Position numbers and translations under genes: made by a program. From contig NW_006763142.1 of the NCBI RefSeq assembly GCF_000264905.1, positions 1,532,437 through 1,596,436 on the forward strand: a stretch of 64,000 nucleotides of DNA. The letters run 5' to 3'. The notes under the pieces are model-generated. The model worked only from the letters and a program-made list of their open reading frames with translations, made no database searches and was not told the DNA's origin. Shown piece after piece: positions 35,693-47,960 of the stretch. Each line of letters starts with the position of its first letter. The first letter of the stretch is position 1. The stretch is from Stereum hirsutum FP-91666 SS1 (Eukaryota; Basidiomycota; Agaricomycetes; Russulales; Stereaceae).

Positions 35693-37287
35693 GGAGCGAT
35701 AGCGTGAGTACTAGTGGCGGTGGCAGTGACGTCCCTGCTCGTGGGGAGGAGAAGAGAAGGGAGGGATGGGATGTGGGGAGGGAGGATGCGGGGATGCGGA
35801 GGATGGGAGGGTACTTTGGATTGAGAGACGGTGTGGGAGTGAGCTGCGGATGTCAATTGATTGATTGATATGGTCTCGTTTCGTTGGGACATCGGGATTC
35901 GCTATCCTAGGCCTGTCTATAAGAGCCTGCACACCAACACATCACATACGATGCCAACTCGACGAATCGACTTCCGAACGGTCAACATCAATCCCAGAAC
36001 AGATACGTCAGCGTGCTCGCGCGCTGAGGGGTATATATTACAGAAGACACAAACCACCATGAAAGATCTACGTACATTGTCCCAAAACCCAAAACCTAAC
36101 CCGGGGTATACCACAACCAAACCAAACGAGACGAGACGAGACCATGAAAGAAACCCGAAGACCCGAGAACCCAGAGACCCGAAACGAAGACCCAATGATC
36201 CAAAAGAGAAAAGAAAGCATGCACCTTGACGGTAAGTTGTAACGGCGCGACGCGTGAGAACTTGAACCCCTTTCCTTGCAGCTCGAGCTCGCAAACCTCA
36301 CTGCTCGTCCCTCGTCCCTCATTCCCTCTACACATATCCTCTGCACCGTACTCCGCCTGACGTTCGCCTCCGGGTTAGATCGTTCTTCAACTCGAGATGT
36401 CCTATCACGGACTGCCTCGACCTTGCAAACTCGAGCTCCCACAGCAGCTTCAAGCTTCAGCCCGCCGGCGCAGCCACTAGTACTGCAATATCCGTCTCAG
36501 CTGATCTCCGATATTGCCTCCGTCTCTCAAAGTTGCGACAAGTCAGAGATAGGATCGAACGCATCCACCGTCATCAACGCTACATAGTGCATATATCGAC
36601 CGGCATCAGCTTCAAAAAACAACGATGATTTCGACCGGGTGGGAGGGACGTACTCGAAGCGAATCCTCCGAGAGTAACACCACCATTAGGTCGAGAAAGC
36701 ACAGAACAGCCAACGTCCTCTTTCGTTCCGGTGAATAGACAGGGTATGCTGAGAGCTGAGGCTGGGAGAGGTGCCACCGCCACAGTGATCGTGAGCGAGA
36801 GTAGGGAGAGAACAACACTCGTGGGAATCATTCCTTTCCTTGTGAAAGACCCAATGAAGTGGAGGACGAGATAGCGTATGTATGCAAGGGAAGAAGAGCA
36901 GAAGCGGGACTCATGTTGGAAGTCGACGTGCTTATATACTGTCTGCCGGTGTTCGGCCTTGGCTTCTCTTTGCCCGTCAGCCAAGATGGCAAGCTTGACG
37001 ACGGAATGAAAATCCCATATGCTTGTCGGGTGGACGAGACCGCGTGCAACGAACGATGGGCATACATCTACATCTGGTAGATACGAGATAATCAACCCGT
37101 TGTGCGGATCACAGGTCGAAATGATATGTGTGGACTGGGTGTATGTAGTCCCGAAGACTGATGCATGCGTGGAAGATATATGGGTAATCATGAGTGGTCG
37201 TCGTATGAAGCGCATATGGATTAAAGACGATCACTCTAAGTGTCGTGTGAGGGAGACCACGTTGATTCGTCCACCGGGAGGTTCACA
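35680..37287. repeat. Segmental duplication block A (copy of 45430-47045)
   Basis: The block begins at the stop codon of the third P450 (shared GAGTGAGGAGCGA) and continues through shared stretches such as GCGTGCTCGCGCGCTGAGGG, AAAGATCTACGTACATTGTC and the secreted-protein gene to CCACCGGGAGGTTCACA. It is similar over its length to 45430-47045, with indels. The copy at 45.4 kb lacks the P450 itself, so block A is probably the source. Confidence 0.8.
36527..36831 (-). CDS. Small secreted protein, 76 residues, copy A
   Basis: Exons 36831-36654 (178 nt) and 36579-36527 (53 nt) give 76 residues. The first about 26 residues form a signal peptide (MIPTSVVLSLLSLTITVAVA then PLPASA). The mature part is short, with two cysteines (LSIPCLFTGTKEDVGCS and on), ending SDLSQL. 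A TATA box (TATATAAG, near 36932) lies about 100 bp upstream. A paralogue with the same intron position is at 46301-46593 and differs by only a few residues, which argues for purifying selection and a real gene. Function unknown; size and secretion recall effector-like or apoplastic small secreted proteins. I recognise no family. Confidence 0.75.
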
Positions 37288-37289
37288 TA

Positions 37290-37661
37290 TGGTGCACTCC
37301 ACTTAGTCACCACCAAAAACGAACAACGGTGCCATATCGGTCACAGCCGGGCTGATTTTACCGCCAGTTCTTATCCCTCTTGGGAAAAGGCTTCTTTTCA
37401 TGAAGGGAAGAGATCCCCAAGACAGAATCTTAAAATAATAAAAACTGACGGAGTTATAAAAATTAGGGGTACCCATTTGGCCGTTCCCTGCCAAATAATA
37501 TTATTTAATTCAATAATCAATTGAATTAAATAATCGAATTATGGTAACATTGTTTTTCAGGTACGCGCCAGGAATTTTCTTTCAATAAACTGGATTTTCG
37601 CCCCCGGGCCAACGAAATTGGCCACTGTTCATTTTTGGTGGTGACTAAGTGGAGTGCACCA
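37290..37661. mobile_element. MITE insertion with TA target duplication, empty site visible in paralogous block
   Basis: The 372-bp element begins TGGTGCACTCCACTTAGTCA and ends with its reverse complement; the inverted repeat runs about 36 bp with one mismatch. TA occurs on each side (37288-37289, 37662-37663). The paralogous block near 50.99 kb has the uninterrupted sequence CACATAGATCAAG, so insertion duplicated exactly TA. The centre is AT-rich with its own AATTCAATAATCAATTGAATT-like dyad. No coding capacity. Confidence 0.9.
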
Positions 37662-37663
37662 TA

Positions 37664-38250
37664 GATCAAGTAGCCTGAGAACGACTAACTTCCGGCAACA
37701 CAGTATCTCCCGCTCGTGACGATGGAGGAGTGCCGATCCGCACGGGAGGCTATGAAGGCAATCGAGAGAACGAGAAGAGAAGAGAGCAAGCGAGTAGGGC
37801 CTCTCCAGAGATACATCGTCGGGATGCGTCTTTTCTACGCTGCAGCGACTGCTGCCGTGGATGATAGACCGAGGCTATAACGCCATACTGCCCAGTCATG
37901 CTATCCCAGCAGCATACACGGTAGACTCTTGATCTGTGAATCCCACCAGAGCACATTGTCACTCTTCTCAAGCAAGGAAGAATAGGCCCTCAGCGTGGCG
38001 GCTCCAGACACGGACTAGGAATGTCTGCCGATAAATACGTACAGTTCACCGTGTTTCTTGGTTCGTTTCTGTCCTTTCGTTTTTACTACAAAGATAATCT
38101 TGATAATGACATCGAACCATGAACAGTCGTGCGCTGTGGCCCTCGGAGTCTGTGGCGAGAGAATACACGGCTGATATAAGCTATGCTATCGGGAAGCTTT
38201 GAATCCGTCTGCCTACAACCCCCCTAATGAGTACAATATTCTCTTACTCC
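37664..38250. repeat. Rearranged part of block A (DUF917 scrap, then inverted segment)
   Basis: 37664-37970 runs parallel to 47046-47390 and 50990-51350 (GTATCTCCCGCTCGTGA, CATGCTATCCCAGCAGCATA). From about 37990 the sequence is the reverse complement of 52200-52390 (CACGGACTAGGAATGTCTGC), so an inversion breakpoint lies near 37.97-37.99 kb. Confidence 0.75.
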
Positions 38251-38288
38251 ATCCCTCCATCCCTCCCTTCCTTCCTTCCCCGCTTCAG

Positions 38289-40193
38289 CCATTGCGAATG
38301 TCGCTTACCTCGCAGACACTGACCCGCTCGTCGAGCAACTCTCGACGATTCTAGCGACGAAATGTGAAAGCGATAGCCTTCAACCCGTACTAAACCCACC
38401 TGATTCTGCCTTTAGCTACGTGATGTCTGTCACCGCCTTATTCCTCGGCCATCAGGATATATCGCGACGTCTGACTGGTAATGTTTTTTCGGATGAAATG
38501 TGGAGCCTGGAGAGTCTGAGTGCGAAAGAGGCCGCAGGTGGGAGTGTCGATGGGATGTGCATTCCAGGTGCTAAGGTCAAGGATGTGCGTAGTGTTAGTC
38601 GGGCTCGGGCCGGGCTCAAAGCCCAGGGCTTGGGCCGGGTTTGGACGGGCTTAGGCCTCACAAAAGGTGAGCCCGAGCCCACGATGAGGGCTTGGGCTGG
38701 GTACGGGTCGGGCTTGGGCTTGGGCCCGGGCTTGCTATACGAGTCCACAAAAAAAGGTGTATATTTATTCTGACGGAACAAGTCGAGTGCTTATGCATAC
38801 ATGAACAATGTAGCAGTGATAGACGGAGGCAAGGAGGAAAAGAGTGGAGAGTAGGTTGAGAGTAGGGAGAGGAGAGAGGAGAGAGGGGAAGGAGGTGGGA
38901 GCGTAGGGAGATTGAAATGGAGTGATAGAAGAGATATGGGTTCGAGAGGGAAAACTGGATGAGCTGACAGTTCGTAGCAAGTTCGTAGGCATCAAGGAAT
39001 GTGAGTGAGATCACTCTTCTGCTCCTCGCTCCAGTCCGTTCACAAAAATAAGAGCGGGATAAAACTCACCCTTTCAACCCTGGACTAGTTCCCACAACTT
39101 CTGATTCTTAAAATCCCTATATCTGAGGCGGACCCGACTCGTGTCAGCCATGTCTGGTACCCTCCCGAATACCATGCTGTCCCTATCTAGATCTCTAACC
39201 ATTTATTCATATGTTGATCGTGTTCAGAAATCAGGAAAGATGAATGGATGGAGGTTGGCGTTGAGTATATGATGAGAGTGTCATCTGCAAGAGTATTGAC
39301 ATAAGTTAGAGTCAGCAAGGGAAGGTGTACGAAGCGGAAGATAGGGGTTGATTAACAGTTGCACGGACGGTGGCGAGACAGATATTGCGAGAGACAACTG
39401 GATGATAGTTACCATTCAGAATTTTATTTGATCCCGTTACGGCAGCTCACAAACATGGGCAGTCCATCAGCAAGTCTATAGATACAAGTGAGAGACGAAG
39501 TTATCTACGGAAATCGGCAAGTAGTACGTACCCCGATATCTGCTTACACATCACTTATTCTACTGGTGCATGCTCTGTTCGCCATATCTACCCATACTTA
39601 CTCTTCTATAGGACATCAGAGACGTATTTGAACAATGATAATGCTGATACCGCGTCGGTTCGGCTGTGAGTTGAGTGCAAACTGAAAGCGAGGGTTGTCG
39701 TTGCGCGAAAGCCACAAGAAGGTTTCTTGTCACCCAATGACGCGTCGAAGGCTCGGAACATTCCACCAATCACATACACTCTTTCTTTCTGGCGCCACTC
39801 GTTACTCTCAACTCAATATACTCGTCCTTTCGATATCACAAAAATACGCAGAAATACCCGGGCTTTCAGGCCGGGCTTGGGCTTTCCAAAGCATGAGCCC
39901 GAGCCCAAAGCCCTATAGAGAGTCAGGCCGGGCTCGGGCCGGGCTGTCCAAACCCGGGCCAGGCTTGGGCGGGCTTGGGCTTTTGAGCCCGGCCCAGCAC
40001 AACACTAGATGTGCGTCGCGATTTTTTTTTTTTTTTTTGCTGAGTGTTACCCGCCATATACTTACCGGGTACAGTCGAAAGCCGTCTACTTGTCCTGCTT
40101 GCAGACCTTTCATCCTTGTCGGAAAATTGGGTACAGAAGGATTTTGACGATGACGATGACGAGTGGGTCTTTGTAAACGTGCATCGGGACTGA
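38289..40193 (+). CDS. Unknown gene, 3' exons, with a hAT-like element in its intron
   Basis: A pyrimidine tract and CAG at 38288 open an exon 38289-38567 (NVAYLADTDPLVEQLS and on, ending CIP). An intron with GT at 38568 and AG at 40074 leads to a final exon 40075-40193 (ESRLLVLLADLSS, then DFDDDDDEWVFVNVHRD and TGA), in matching phase. Removing the 1.4-kb element and one target copy leaves an intron of about 81 bp, the local norm. No upstream start was found, so the gene is 5' incomplete or broken. Fragments of the first exon recur at about 48.08-47.95 kb and 52.10-52.00 kb. The protein resembles nothing I recognise. Confidence 0.5.
38590..40007. mobile_element. hAT-like non-autonomous element (1.4 kb) with 8-bp target duplication
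   Basis: GATGTGCG occurs directly at both edges (38582-38589 and 40008-40015). The ends are inverted repeats, TAGTGTTAGTCGGGCTCGGG at left and TAGTGTTGTGCTGGGCCGGG at right, continuing into GC-rich GGGCTCAAAGCCC. An 8-bp duplication and TAG-starting ends fit the hAT superfamily. No transposase frame lies inside. Confidence 0.8.
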
Positions 40194-41064
40194 GCATTGA
40201 ACAGAATCAGGTATTCGACGGTTTCAAGTGCGAATGCAGGAAAATGGAATAAAAGCCTATACATCTTTGGACTGTTGATGCTGATGCGACTACTGCCACT
40301 AGAAAGCTTAGTTATAGTGACCATACATTAGGCTTCAGTGGTCGTACAGTCGTGGACAGCCAAACTCGACAAATTTGAACCGACTGTCTCGACCTTCCCC
40401 TATCGCCGCCCTTTTTGGATGAGTTTGCTACACTATCAGCACATACTTATTCTTCCAATTTTTGTGAAATACTGTCGCTCTCTGACAGAAGTCGAACTCG
40501 CGAGAAACCGGCCGAGGGGAATGAGGGACAAATTGATGAGCATGAAGAAACGAAAGTACGTAGACTATATACTCGCACACGTACAAAAACCTCGAGGTGC
40601 TGACTGATCAACTGTATCTAATCTAGCATTTCTTACAAGGGACATCCTAGTACACAACACTTCAGTGGGACCGTGACGTTCCTCTAGACTTATGCTCAAA
40701 TCGACTACCCTTACTCAAACGGCTACGGACTGAGGCTGCGCTGCTAGTGGAGGTGCCAGGTAGAGAAGTAGCAGTCTTTTTTCATGTCTTGCCAAACTGC
40801 TCCAGCACAGATCAGGTTCGAGAGCAGAATGGGGTGTCCTTGTGAAGACACGATAATCCATGAATCCTGTAACGGCATCTGAGAACCGAACGAGGGATAG
40901 GCAGTATGAGAGGGCTAAGATACGATTATTTAGATTGTTGTGTGGGCACTACTATCTCATCAATGGTAGAAGTGAGATACGGCAGGATAAAATTGTATTT
41001 GACGAGAATAACATATAGGAATCTGCATAGAAACTGTTCATATATCCGCCAACTTGTCATGAAG
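40194..41064. other. Intergenic region, nothing assigned
   Basis: About 870 bp between two genes; no supported feature. Confidence 0.5.
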
Positions 41065-42988
41065 TCAGCATTGATAACCAATGGAGTAAATGGGCTTGGT
41101 TACTCTGGGCACCAGTTGAATGTCTCTGTCATTATCATCATGGACCTGTAGAACATATGTTGAAAAGAGAAGGTCTGATTTTATGTATAATATGAACTTA
41201 CCACTGTACCCCCAGTTCCGATGGTATTTTGTGTCGGCTCTTCCGTTCTTCTATCCACTACAACATTTCCTACGCCACTTTGTTCACCACCTTCAATTAG
41301 AGAGTCCCACTGATTGAGATTCAAAGGAGCCCCGATGTTTCCAAGGAAGCGGTTTGATGCAAATTTGAGCTCTGGCAGTTCCTGGGTATTAGTGTCATTC
41401 AAGGGAGATTCTCCATGAAAGTTGCGGAGGTTGAGGATGAGGTGTGCCACTAAGACGTTGGGTAAACTATTTCAAATCAGATGTGCAGTTCAAGTCAGCA
41501 ATCAATTATGGTAGGCAAGTGTCACAAAAAAAACTTACACTAGAAGAAATGGGCTCAAGATGTCCGTCAAAAACCATGCTACATTAGACTTTTGTTGGAG
41601 AAATAATTTAATAATTTAGTAAGCCATCAGCAAGAGCACAACGACAAGAACAGTGTAATCAGGCATACATCTGGGTTTAGCAATGATAGCTGTGCATAAA
41701 CCATGATGTGAGCACTATATAAGAGACGACTCAGTATTCAACATAATAAAATGCCTTACAATCTCTCCTGCTGCGGTTAAAACTGAAGTTACGAGGACAG
41801 CACTGTTGATTCACTCTATGTGAGAAATCTTAGTGGTGTCAATTTTTAGAATTGGTGGCCTACACATAATACAGGATACCTAGACAGAAAGCTTTCACTC
41901 AATTACTCTAATCAATATTCAGATGCACATACCATCTTGAAGTAAAGTATCAGTGATACTAATCATATCCAACCTATGTGACTCTTTTCTAAGCTGCCAG
42001 GTCCTCCAGATAAGTAGAGCTAGCATTATGGTCTCTAGCACAATTGGCGTGACTTGTGGGATGATATCCACTGCAAAGCAAAGGATAAAGAAATATCTGT
42101 TAAATAAAGAGACTGGCATAGCATAAAATGGAATGGACAAGCCCTATATTCACAGCTTGATCCATCAGTATATATATGCAATGAGAAAGCATGACAAGAC
42201 AAACTGATGTAACAAGATCATAATTTCCAGGGACAATACTAGCGACTGCACATTGAGAAAATAGACTAAAAGATGATGCACTGGTTGATATCCCAATGGT
42301 GAAGACAGCCTCCTGATGTGTACATATCGTGAGTGAATGCTCAGAGCCTTAGACAAATTGGACACTAATACACACATATATATCCACAGAAAGTCTAAGC
42401 AGGATCAAGGAGACTCCTCCTGCCAGGACTAACTTATTCCGGTTATATATAGCATACACCCTAAGAAAAAACAAGACTATATTACAGCATTCAGCCACCA
42501 TGTATTATATAAAATGGGAAAAGGGAAAAGAACCGTACAAGTGGTAGTGCAGGCAACAGTGATTTGAGTAGCATCTGTAAAGATAGCGAGAACGTTGCAT
42601 CTGATATGGATGAATGTGAGATATATGCTTAGTATATTTGCAGAGCAGTGTACCACTTACTCATGATCGCTTGCAGTTCCCGGTGCATTCCCAATTATGG
42701 AACAGATTTGGGATACAAGGAGACTGTATCGAGTCAGAATGAACAGGAATGAAGTTCCATTCCATCCCTTCGACCATACACTGTCTATCTCTAAGGGAAG
42801 TGTATAAATGTAGTCCAAAAGCCATAGAGCTTCAATTTAGCTGGTTAGCAATTAATTTATCACCATTAAAAATGAGTGAGTACATACTAAACCCAGAAAC
42901 ATTCGTTTGGGTGGCAAGCAACCTAAAGATAGGGTAGTCAATGGGAAACTCTCGCAGATATGAGAGAGGAATTAGGCTCATTTACCAT
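41065..42988 (-). CDS. DUF6533-type multi-pass membrane protein
   Basis: The minus-strand gene has many introns in unusually AT-rich DNA. The clearest exon holds LDYIYTLPLEIDSVW plus KGWNGTSFLFILTRYSLL, the signature start of DUF6533 proteins. Then come RVYAIYNRNKLVLAGG, a helix with VTPIVLETIMLALLIW plus RTWQLRKE, and the tail MAHLILNLRNFHGES; a last exon begins VHDDNDRDIQLVPRV and stops at TGA 41065. The start at 42988 (MVNEPNSSLISAR) is a guess, and internal exon ends are not all fixed. This family is widespread in agaricomycetes, has about seven helices, and has no settled function. Confidence 0.7.
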
Positions 42989-45429
42989 TGTGCTTCTTCC
43001 GAAATCATGAGGATAGTACGAAGGATTTGCTTGAAAGAACCAGAAAGACGATTAATCTGCAGAAGGGCTAAGTGGGTGATGAAGAATGCTGCAGAGATCT
43101 GTGAGCTCCTTATATTCGCTCGGAGAGCCTGCCTCTTTTTTGGATGGGCGGCATGTATGGTTTCTGCAGATGATTACTCACGATTATATATCAATCATGC
43201 GCAGATGGCATCTCTACGCTGATGCTGTGAAGATGATGCATACTTATAGCGAAGACATGTCGCTCTCACCTGCAACTCCTATGGGGGTAATATATCAGAT
43301 GAGAATAGATGATAGCAGAGAGTTTTACTAACGGAACAGAGATGCCCCCAAGGTATTAGAGTCCCGCATGAGACCTGAGACCGCAGATATCCCCACCGGG
43401 CAATCGGTTCCTGTGTAGATGTACTTGATGCAGTTATATCTGCAACTATTCATCCATAGACATGAACTTATCAAGCGCTACTTCTAGTAGTTTGTCACCG
43501 AGCCGTCAAGTTCAATTATACACAAGATCAATCACTTCTCTCGTTGCGAGGCTCAAGATCCATCCGATACCAAGAGCTCACCGCCATTCCGCAACTATAT
43601 CGCTATGTAAGTTTGATCTGTGGCGCTGGTGTTCGCAGCACTAGTCGAGATAACGCTCCCACCTAGCGTGATTCCCAGACCGACAACAGATGCTGCAACA
43701 GGAAAGGGAGCATACACGTACGCTCTGCTCTTTCCACGTACAGACGCATTCATTGCGCTATAGACACGGCATGCACCCACCCATTCATCGCTTGTCATTC
43801 TCTGCCAGCGGAGAGTATTTTCCTTATCCTCTCTTCCCCGCTCGACCCCGGATTGGAACAGTGGCAGAAAAAAGACTGGCGAGGCAGGTGTTTGATGCAG
43901 AATGCCGTGAACCTATGCATGGCGGAGATGAATCTTCAAAAGGAAAGAGAGAGGATGACTGGGAACGGAGACAGTGAAGGGGATTGCCTTCTTTATTCGA
44001 CACTTGGGCTCCAACCTATGCAAGTTACGGCGGTGCTGATACCTCTATCCTGACTGCGCAGCCGCACTATGCACTGCGCCCAAACCCTCCAATTATAACT
44101 GGGATCTTCGACTGAAGGAGCAATACAAAGTGTATCCCGAGCGCCAGAACGTATCGCCACCGAAGTCGGGCCTAGTGATAACTTTGAGCGAGGTGGGGCT
44201 GGGAGCCAGCCGTTCGTAAGAGAGGTCGGAGTGCCAGAGCTGAATCTTGGAGAACTAGGACGGGTCGTGAGCGTAACGGTTGCTCTCAACGCCAGACATG
44301 GGATGTTCATGGAGGGCCACAGCACCGTGCGAGCTAGAGCTGCTCAGGAATAGTAAGATTCTGATTGCGAAAAACCTTAGCCCATGCAAACGAGCGCTCA
44401 GTCCTGGCCCTAAAAACAGACAATCGCACTTACAAACCATCCCTCGTTCGGCCACCTGCAAAGCCTCCCTCAGATCCAGGCTCGACGATAGAGTAAGTAT
44501 TCGTGAGGGGGACCGATACAAATTATAAGACAGATGTTATAATCACACGCATACAAAACAAAAATAATCACAGTGCAAAAACAGATCCAAGAACCCACAG
44601 TACGACAGGTACGCACCACTCACTCCAGCCTCGCAGCCGTGACATTCTGCTCCACTCATAACTTCTCCCGAAATCGGAGCGCGCAAAAAAAAAAAAAAAA
44701 AAAAAAAGAGGTTCAGCGTGAAGCATTGACACTCGAAGCTTTTACGCCTAGGACTGGCCGGAGCAGAGCGTGCGGAGAGTCGAGACAATGCGCGGTGTCA
44801 TGGAGACAGACAGAGCAAACCATCATTCGTTCGAGACATATCTCAGTGCTGAGTGATGCGAAGATTGACGTCCATAACGACCGAGAAAAGACATAATCCG
44901 TAGCTAGAACTAGCTAGCAAGAACCTCAGGTGCGAGATATTGGCAGGAGGATCGTGATGCAAACCCATTCAGCCTGTCAACGAGAGAAATAATTCCAGAT
45001 CTGGTTGTCGAGCACGAGCGGCCCACCGACGACCAAGAACCTGGACATCTCCAAAAAGAATGACAAGGGACGAATGACTGTTGGAAGGGCTGAATCACAT
45101 TTCCAGCGTTCGTTGTCGCTCTCATCACCCACACTTCCCGCTCGACACTTCCCCCCTTTCGCGATTGTTCAAATCTCATCAGTTAACAGTAATCGCCGGT
45201 ACTGACTTGAAGAACGCAACGTAGTATACCGCCAGATTGTCCACGAACATGAAGCAGAGAACGAGCGAACTTGAAGGATAGAGACACTCGAATCAGCGGA
45301 AAAATCAACCGCCAGAGAAGTGGTGAACCTGGTGATTGAGCCGTGGATCGCAATATTAGGAGCCTGGGGGCACAGCAGAGCTTCTCAAGATTTCAAGCAT
45401 GGTAAGTCTAGCAATGAAAAAGGGCACCC
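42989..45429. other. Long intergenic region, no supported gene
   Basis: Short frames only. A run of about 22 A residues at 44686-44707 is present. Base composition returns gradually from AT-rich to the local average. Confidence 0.5.
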
Positions 45430-47045
45430 TATTGAGATGAGTGAGGAGCGACAAGTACTAGTGGCAGTGACGTCCCAGCTCGCTGCGGGGAAGAGAAGAG
45501 AGAGATGTGGGATGGGAGGAGGGGAGGACGGGAGGACGGGAAGTTGCTGAGGAGCGTTTTCGTTTAGGATTCAGAGACGGTGTGGTCGTGAGCCTTTCTA
45601 CGCACGTAGCGCGGATGTCAATGGATTGATTGGTATGGTCTCGTTGGTACATCCGAGGCCTATAAGAGCCTGCACAAAAACACGTTACGATATTAATAGC
45701 ATAATAACTCGACGAACCGACTTCCGAACGGTCAACATCAATCGCGAAAATTGAACAAGTACATCCGCGTGCTCGCGCGCTGAGGGGTATATATTACAGA
45801 GGAGAGGCCACAAAGCGCCGTGAAAGATCTACGTACATTGTCCAAGAAGCCAAAACGAAAGACGGGGTAAGTATACCACAATCAAACCAAACGAGACGAG
45901 ACGATGAAACCCGAACATCCGAGAACCCAGAGACCCGAAACAAAGACCCAATTGATCCAAAAGCAAAGAAAGTATGTACCTAGACCGTAACGGCGCGACG
46001 GGTGAAAAACCCTTCCCTTCCCTTCCCTCTCCTCGTATCTCCCATCCGTCGTCTCTCCTTCCTTCTCGGACTATATCGTCATCGTCTGCAACGCATTCCA
46101 CTTCACTCTCATCCATCATCCACGTCTGCTTCGTCATAGATCGTTCCACCCAAGACATCCTGCCACGGAGTGCCCCGCCTGTATCCATCCTCGAACTCGA
46201 CCTCCTACATCAGCGCTCAGCATCGGCCCATCTTCCCGAGTCACCAGGACTTTCGTCTCGACTGATGTTCGATATCATATAGTATCCCCGTCTGCATGTC
46301 TCAAAGTTTCGACAAGTCAGAGATAGGATCGAACGCATCCACCGTCATCAACGCTGCATACATCGTCCCGCATCAGCCACACGCAAATGATGTCGATTTC
46401 GGGGAAGAGACGTACTCGAAGCGAACCCCCCGACGGTGACGCCTCCGTTAGGTCGTGAAAGCACGGAACACGCAACGTCCTCTTTCGTTCCGGTGAATAG
46501 ACAGGGTATGCTGAGAGCTGAGGCGGGCGGAGGCGCCACCGCCACGGTGATCGTGAGCGCGAGGAGAGGGAGAACGACATTCGTGGGAATCATTCCTCCA
46601 ATGAACGGGAGGTCGAGATACTTAGGATATGTGTACGAAGAAGGGAAAGAAGAGTGGAAGCGAAATCGATGATAAAAACAACGACGTCCTTATATACCGT
46701 CTGCCGGTGTTCGGCCTTGGCTTCCCTTTGACGGACAGCCAAGATGTCGAGCCTGACGACGGAATGAAGATCCCATATGCGTGTCGGGCGAACGAGACCG
46801 CGTGTTACGATGTCTGTAGCATACATCTGGGAGATACGAGATAATCAACCGCGTTGGCGGATCACACGTCGAAGTGATGTGCAGGTACTTATACTCAGGT
46901 GTACTCCCGAAGGCTCATGCATGCGTGGAAGGTATGCGTATAGTCACGGGGGGTGGTCGTACGAAGCGCATAAGCACTTTGAGTACAGACGATTTGGCTA
47001 TCGTGTGAGGGAAACCATGTCGACTCGTCCACCGGGAGGTTCACA
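45430..47045. repeat. Segmental duplication block B, left part (copy of 35680-37287)
   Basis: The similarity starts at the sequence corresponding to the P450 stop codon and includes a second copy of the secreted-protein gene. It lacks the MITE found in block A at the position of 37290. Confidence 0.8.
46301..46593 (-). CDS. Small secreted protein, 76 residues, copy B
   Basis: Exons 46593-46416 (178 nt) and 46353-46301 (53 nt), the same lengths and intron position as copy A. The protein begins MIPTNVVLPLLALTITVAVA with PPPASA as the likely cleavage region, keeps both cysteines, and ends SDLSKL. Many differences from copy A at the DNA level are silent. A TATA box (TATATAAG near 46690) is preserved about 100 bp upstream. 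Probably secreted; function unknown. Confidence 0.75.
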
Positions 47046-47254
47046 GAGATCAAGTAGCCTGAGAACGAACGTGTGGATCTGTTTCCGGCAACACAGTATC
47101 TCCCGCTCGTGATGCTGGTTGAGTGCGGATCCGCACGGGAGGCTATGACGGTAATCGAGAGAGCGAGAAGAGAAGAGAGCGAGCGAGTAGGGCCTCTCCA
47201 GAGATACATCGTGGGATTGGCCAAGCAGGATGCATCTTTTCTACGGTGCAGCAC
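46895..47254 (-). other. Short open frame with signal-peptide-like start in repeat block B
   Basis: From the ATG near 47215 the frame reads MYLWRGPTRSLSSLLALSIT and on to SGRYCVAGNRS, which resembles a secreted peptide. In block A the frame stops early and in block C it is frameshifted, so it is either a decayed gene or a chance frame in duplicated DNA. No family recognised. Confidence 0.3.
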
Positions 47255-47960
47255 TACTGCTGTCGTGGACGATGGACCGAGGCTACAACGCCATACTCCT
47301 CAGTCACGCTCTTCGGACGGATGGACATGCTATCCCAGCAGCATACACGGTAGATACATGATCTGTGAATCCCACCAGAGACGAGGAAAATGACATGGAA
47401 AGGAGAAGAGAAGCGAAAGCACGTACCCAAACCCTCTACTCGCACAACTCCAGCCCCCTCTCCGTCCTCGTCCGTGACATAGGGCACCAACACCCTCGCT
47501 CCGTTCTGATAATCAACCACGTTCACATCAAGCTAACCGTGCTGTCCAGTCGAGCGCGGGCGCCTCTTCCGTTTCTTCGACCTTCTTCGCATCTCTCGTC
47601 GCGCTTTACACTCCGCTGGCGCCGGCACAATAAAAGAGCCTGAAGTGGTTATAGGGGCATAGTATCTTCGAGTGACGATCACGGTTCGCAAATGGCCATG
47701 GTCGGGGCTATGGCCAAGACTGCAATCATCACCCTAACCTTATCTCGAGGTTCCGCCACACGCCTTATATTCACTGCAGAGTCTATGTGGCGTTTCCGAA
47801 CGCAGATTGTCTTCCACTTCTATTTCGCCTTGGACCTCTCACACAGAACATGTCAAAGATGGCCAGCCCGAAACCTACCACAGCTACATAAATGTTAGCA
47901 GCCGTGTTAGGTTTTCACCAACAGGACAGTCCCCTGCGAGCAGATCGACATAACTTAAAT
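47046..47960. repeat. Block B, middle part (copy of 50960-52000) including a DUF917 gene scrap
   Basis: This part is parallel to 50960-52000 (GGACAGTCC, AAATGTTAGCAGCCG, CATGCTATCCCAGCAGCATA). The stretch 47270-47530 resembles the 3' exons of the DUF917 gene at 54806-55160 but is broken, so it is a gene fragment carried in the duplication. Confidence 0.7.

Noticed and set aside
36580..37215. 211-codon minus-strand open frame in block A
   Set aside because: Only its inner part from ATG 36831 is conserved in block B; upstream codons are intergenic and the 3' part reads through an intron.
44686..44707. Poly-A run considered as the tail of a retrotransposed element
   Set aside because: No target duplication or element body could be identified next to it.
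46895..47254. Second secreted-peptide family in the repeat blocks
   Set aside because: The frame is broken in both other copies, so I listed it only as an open frame of low confidence.
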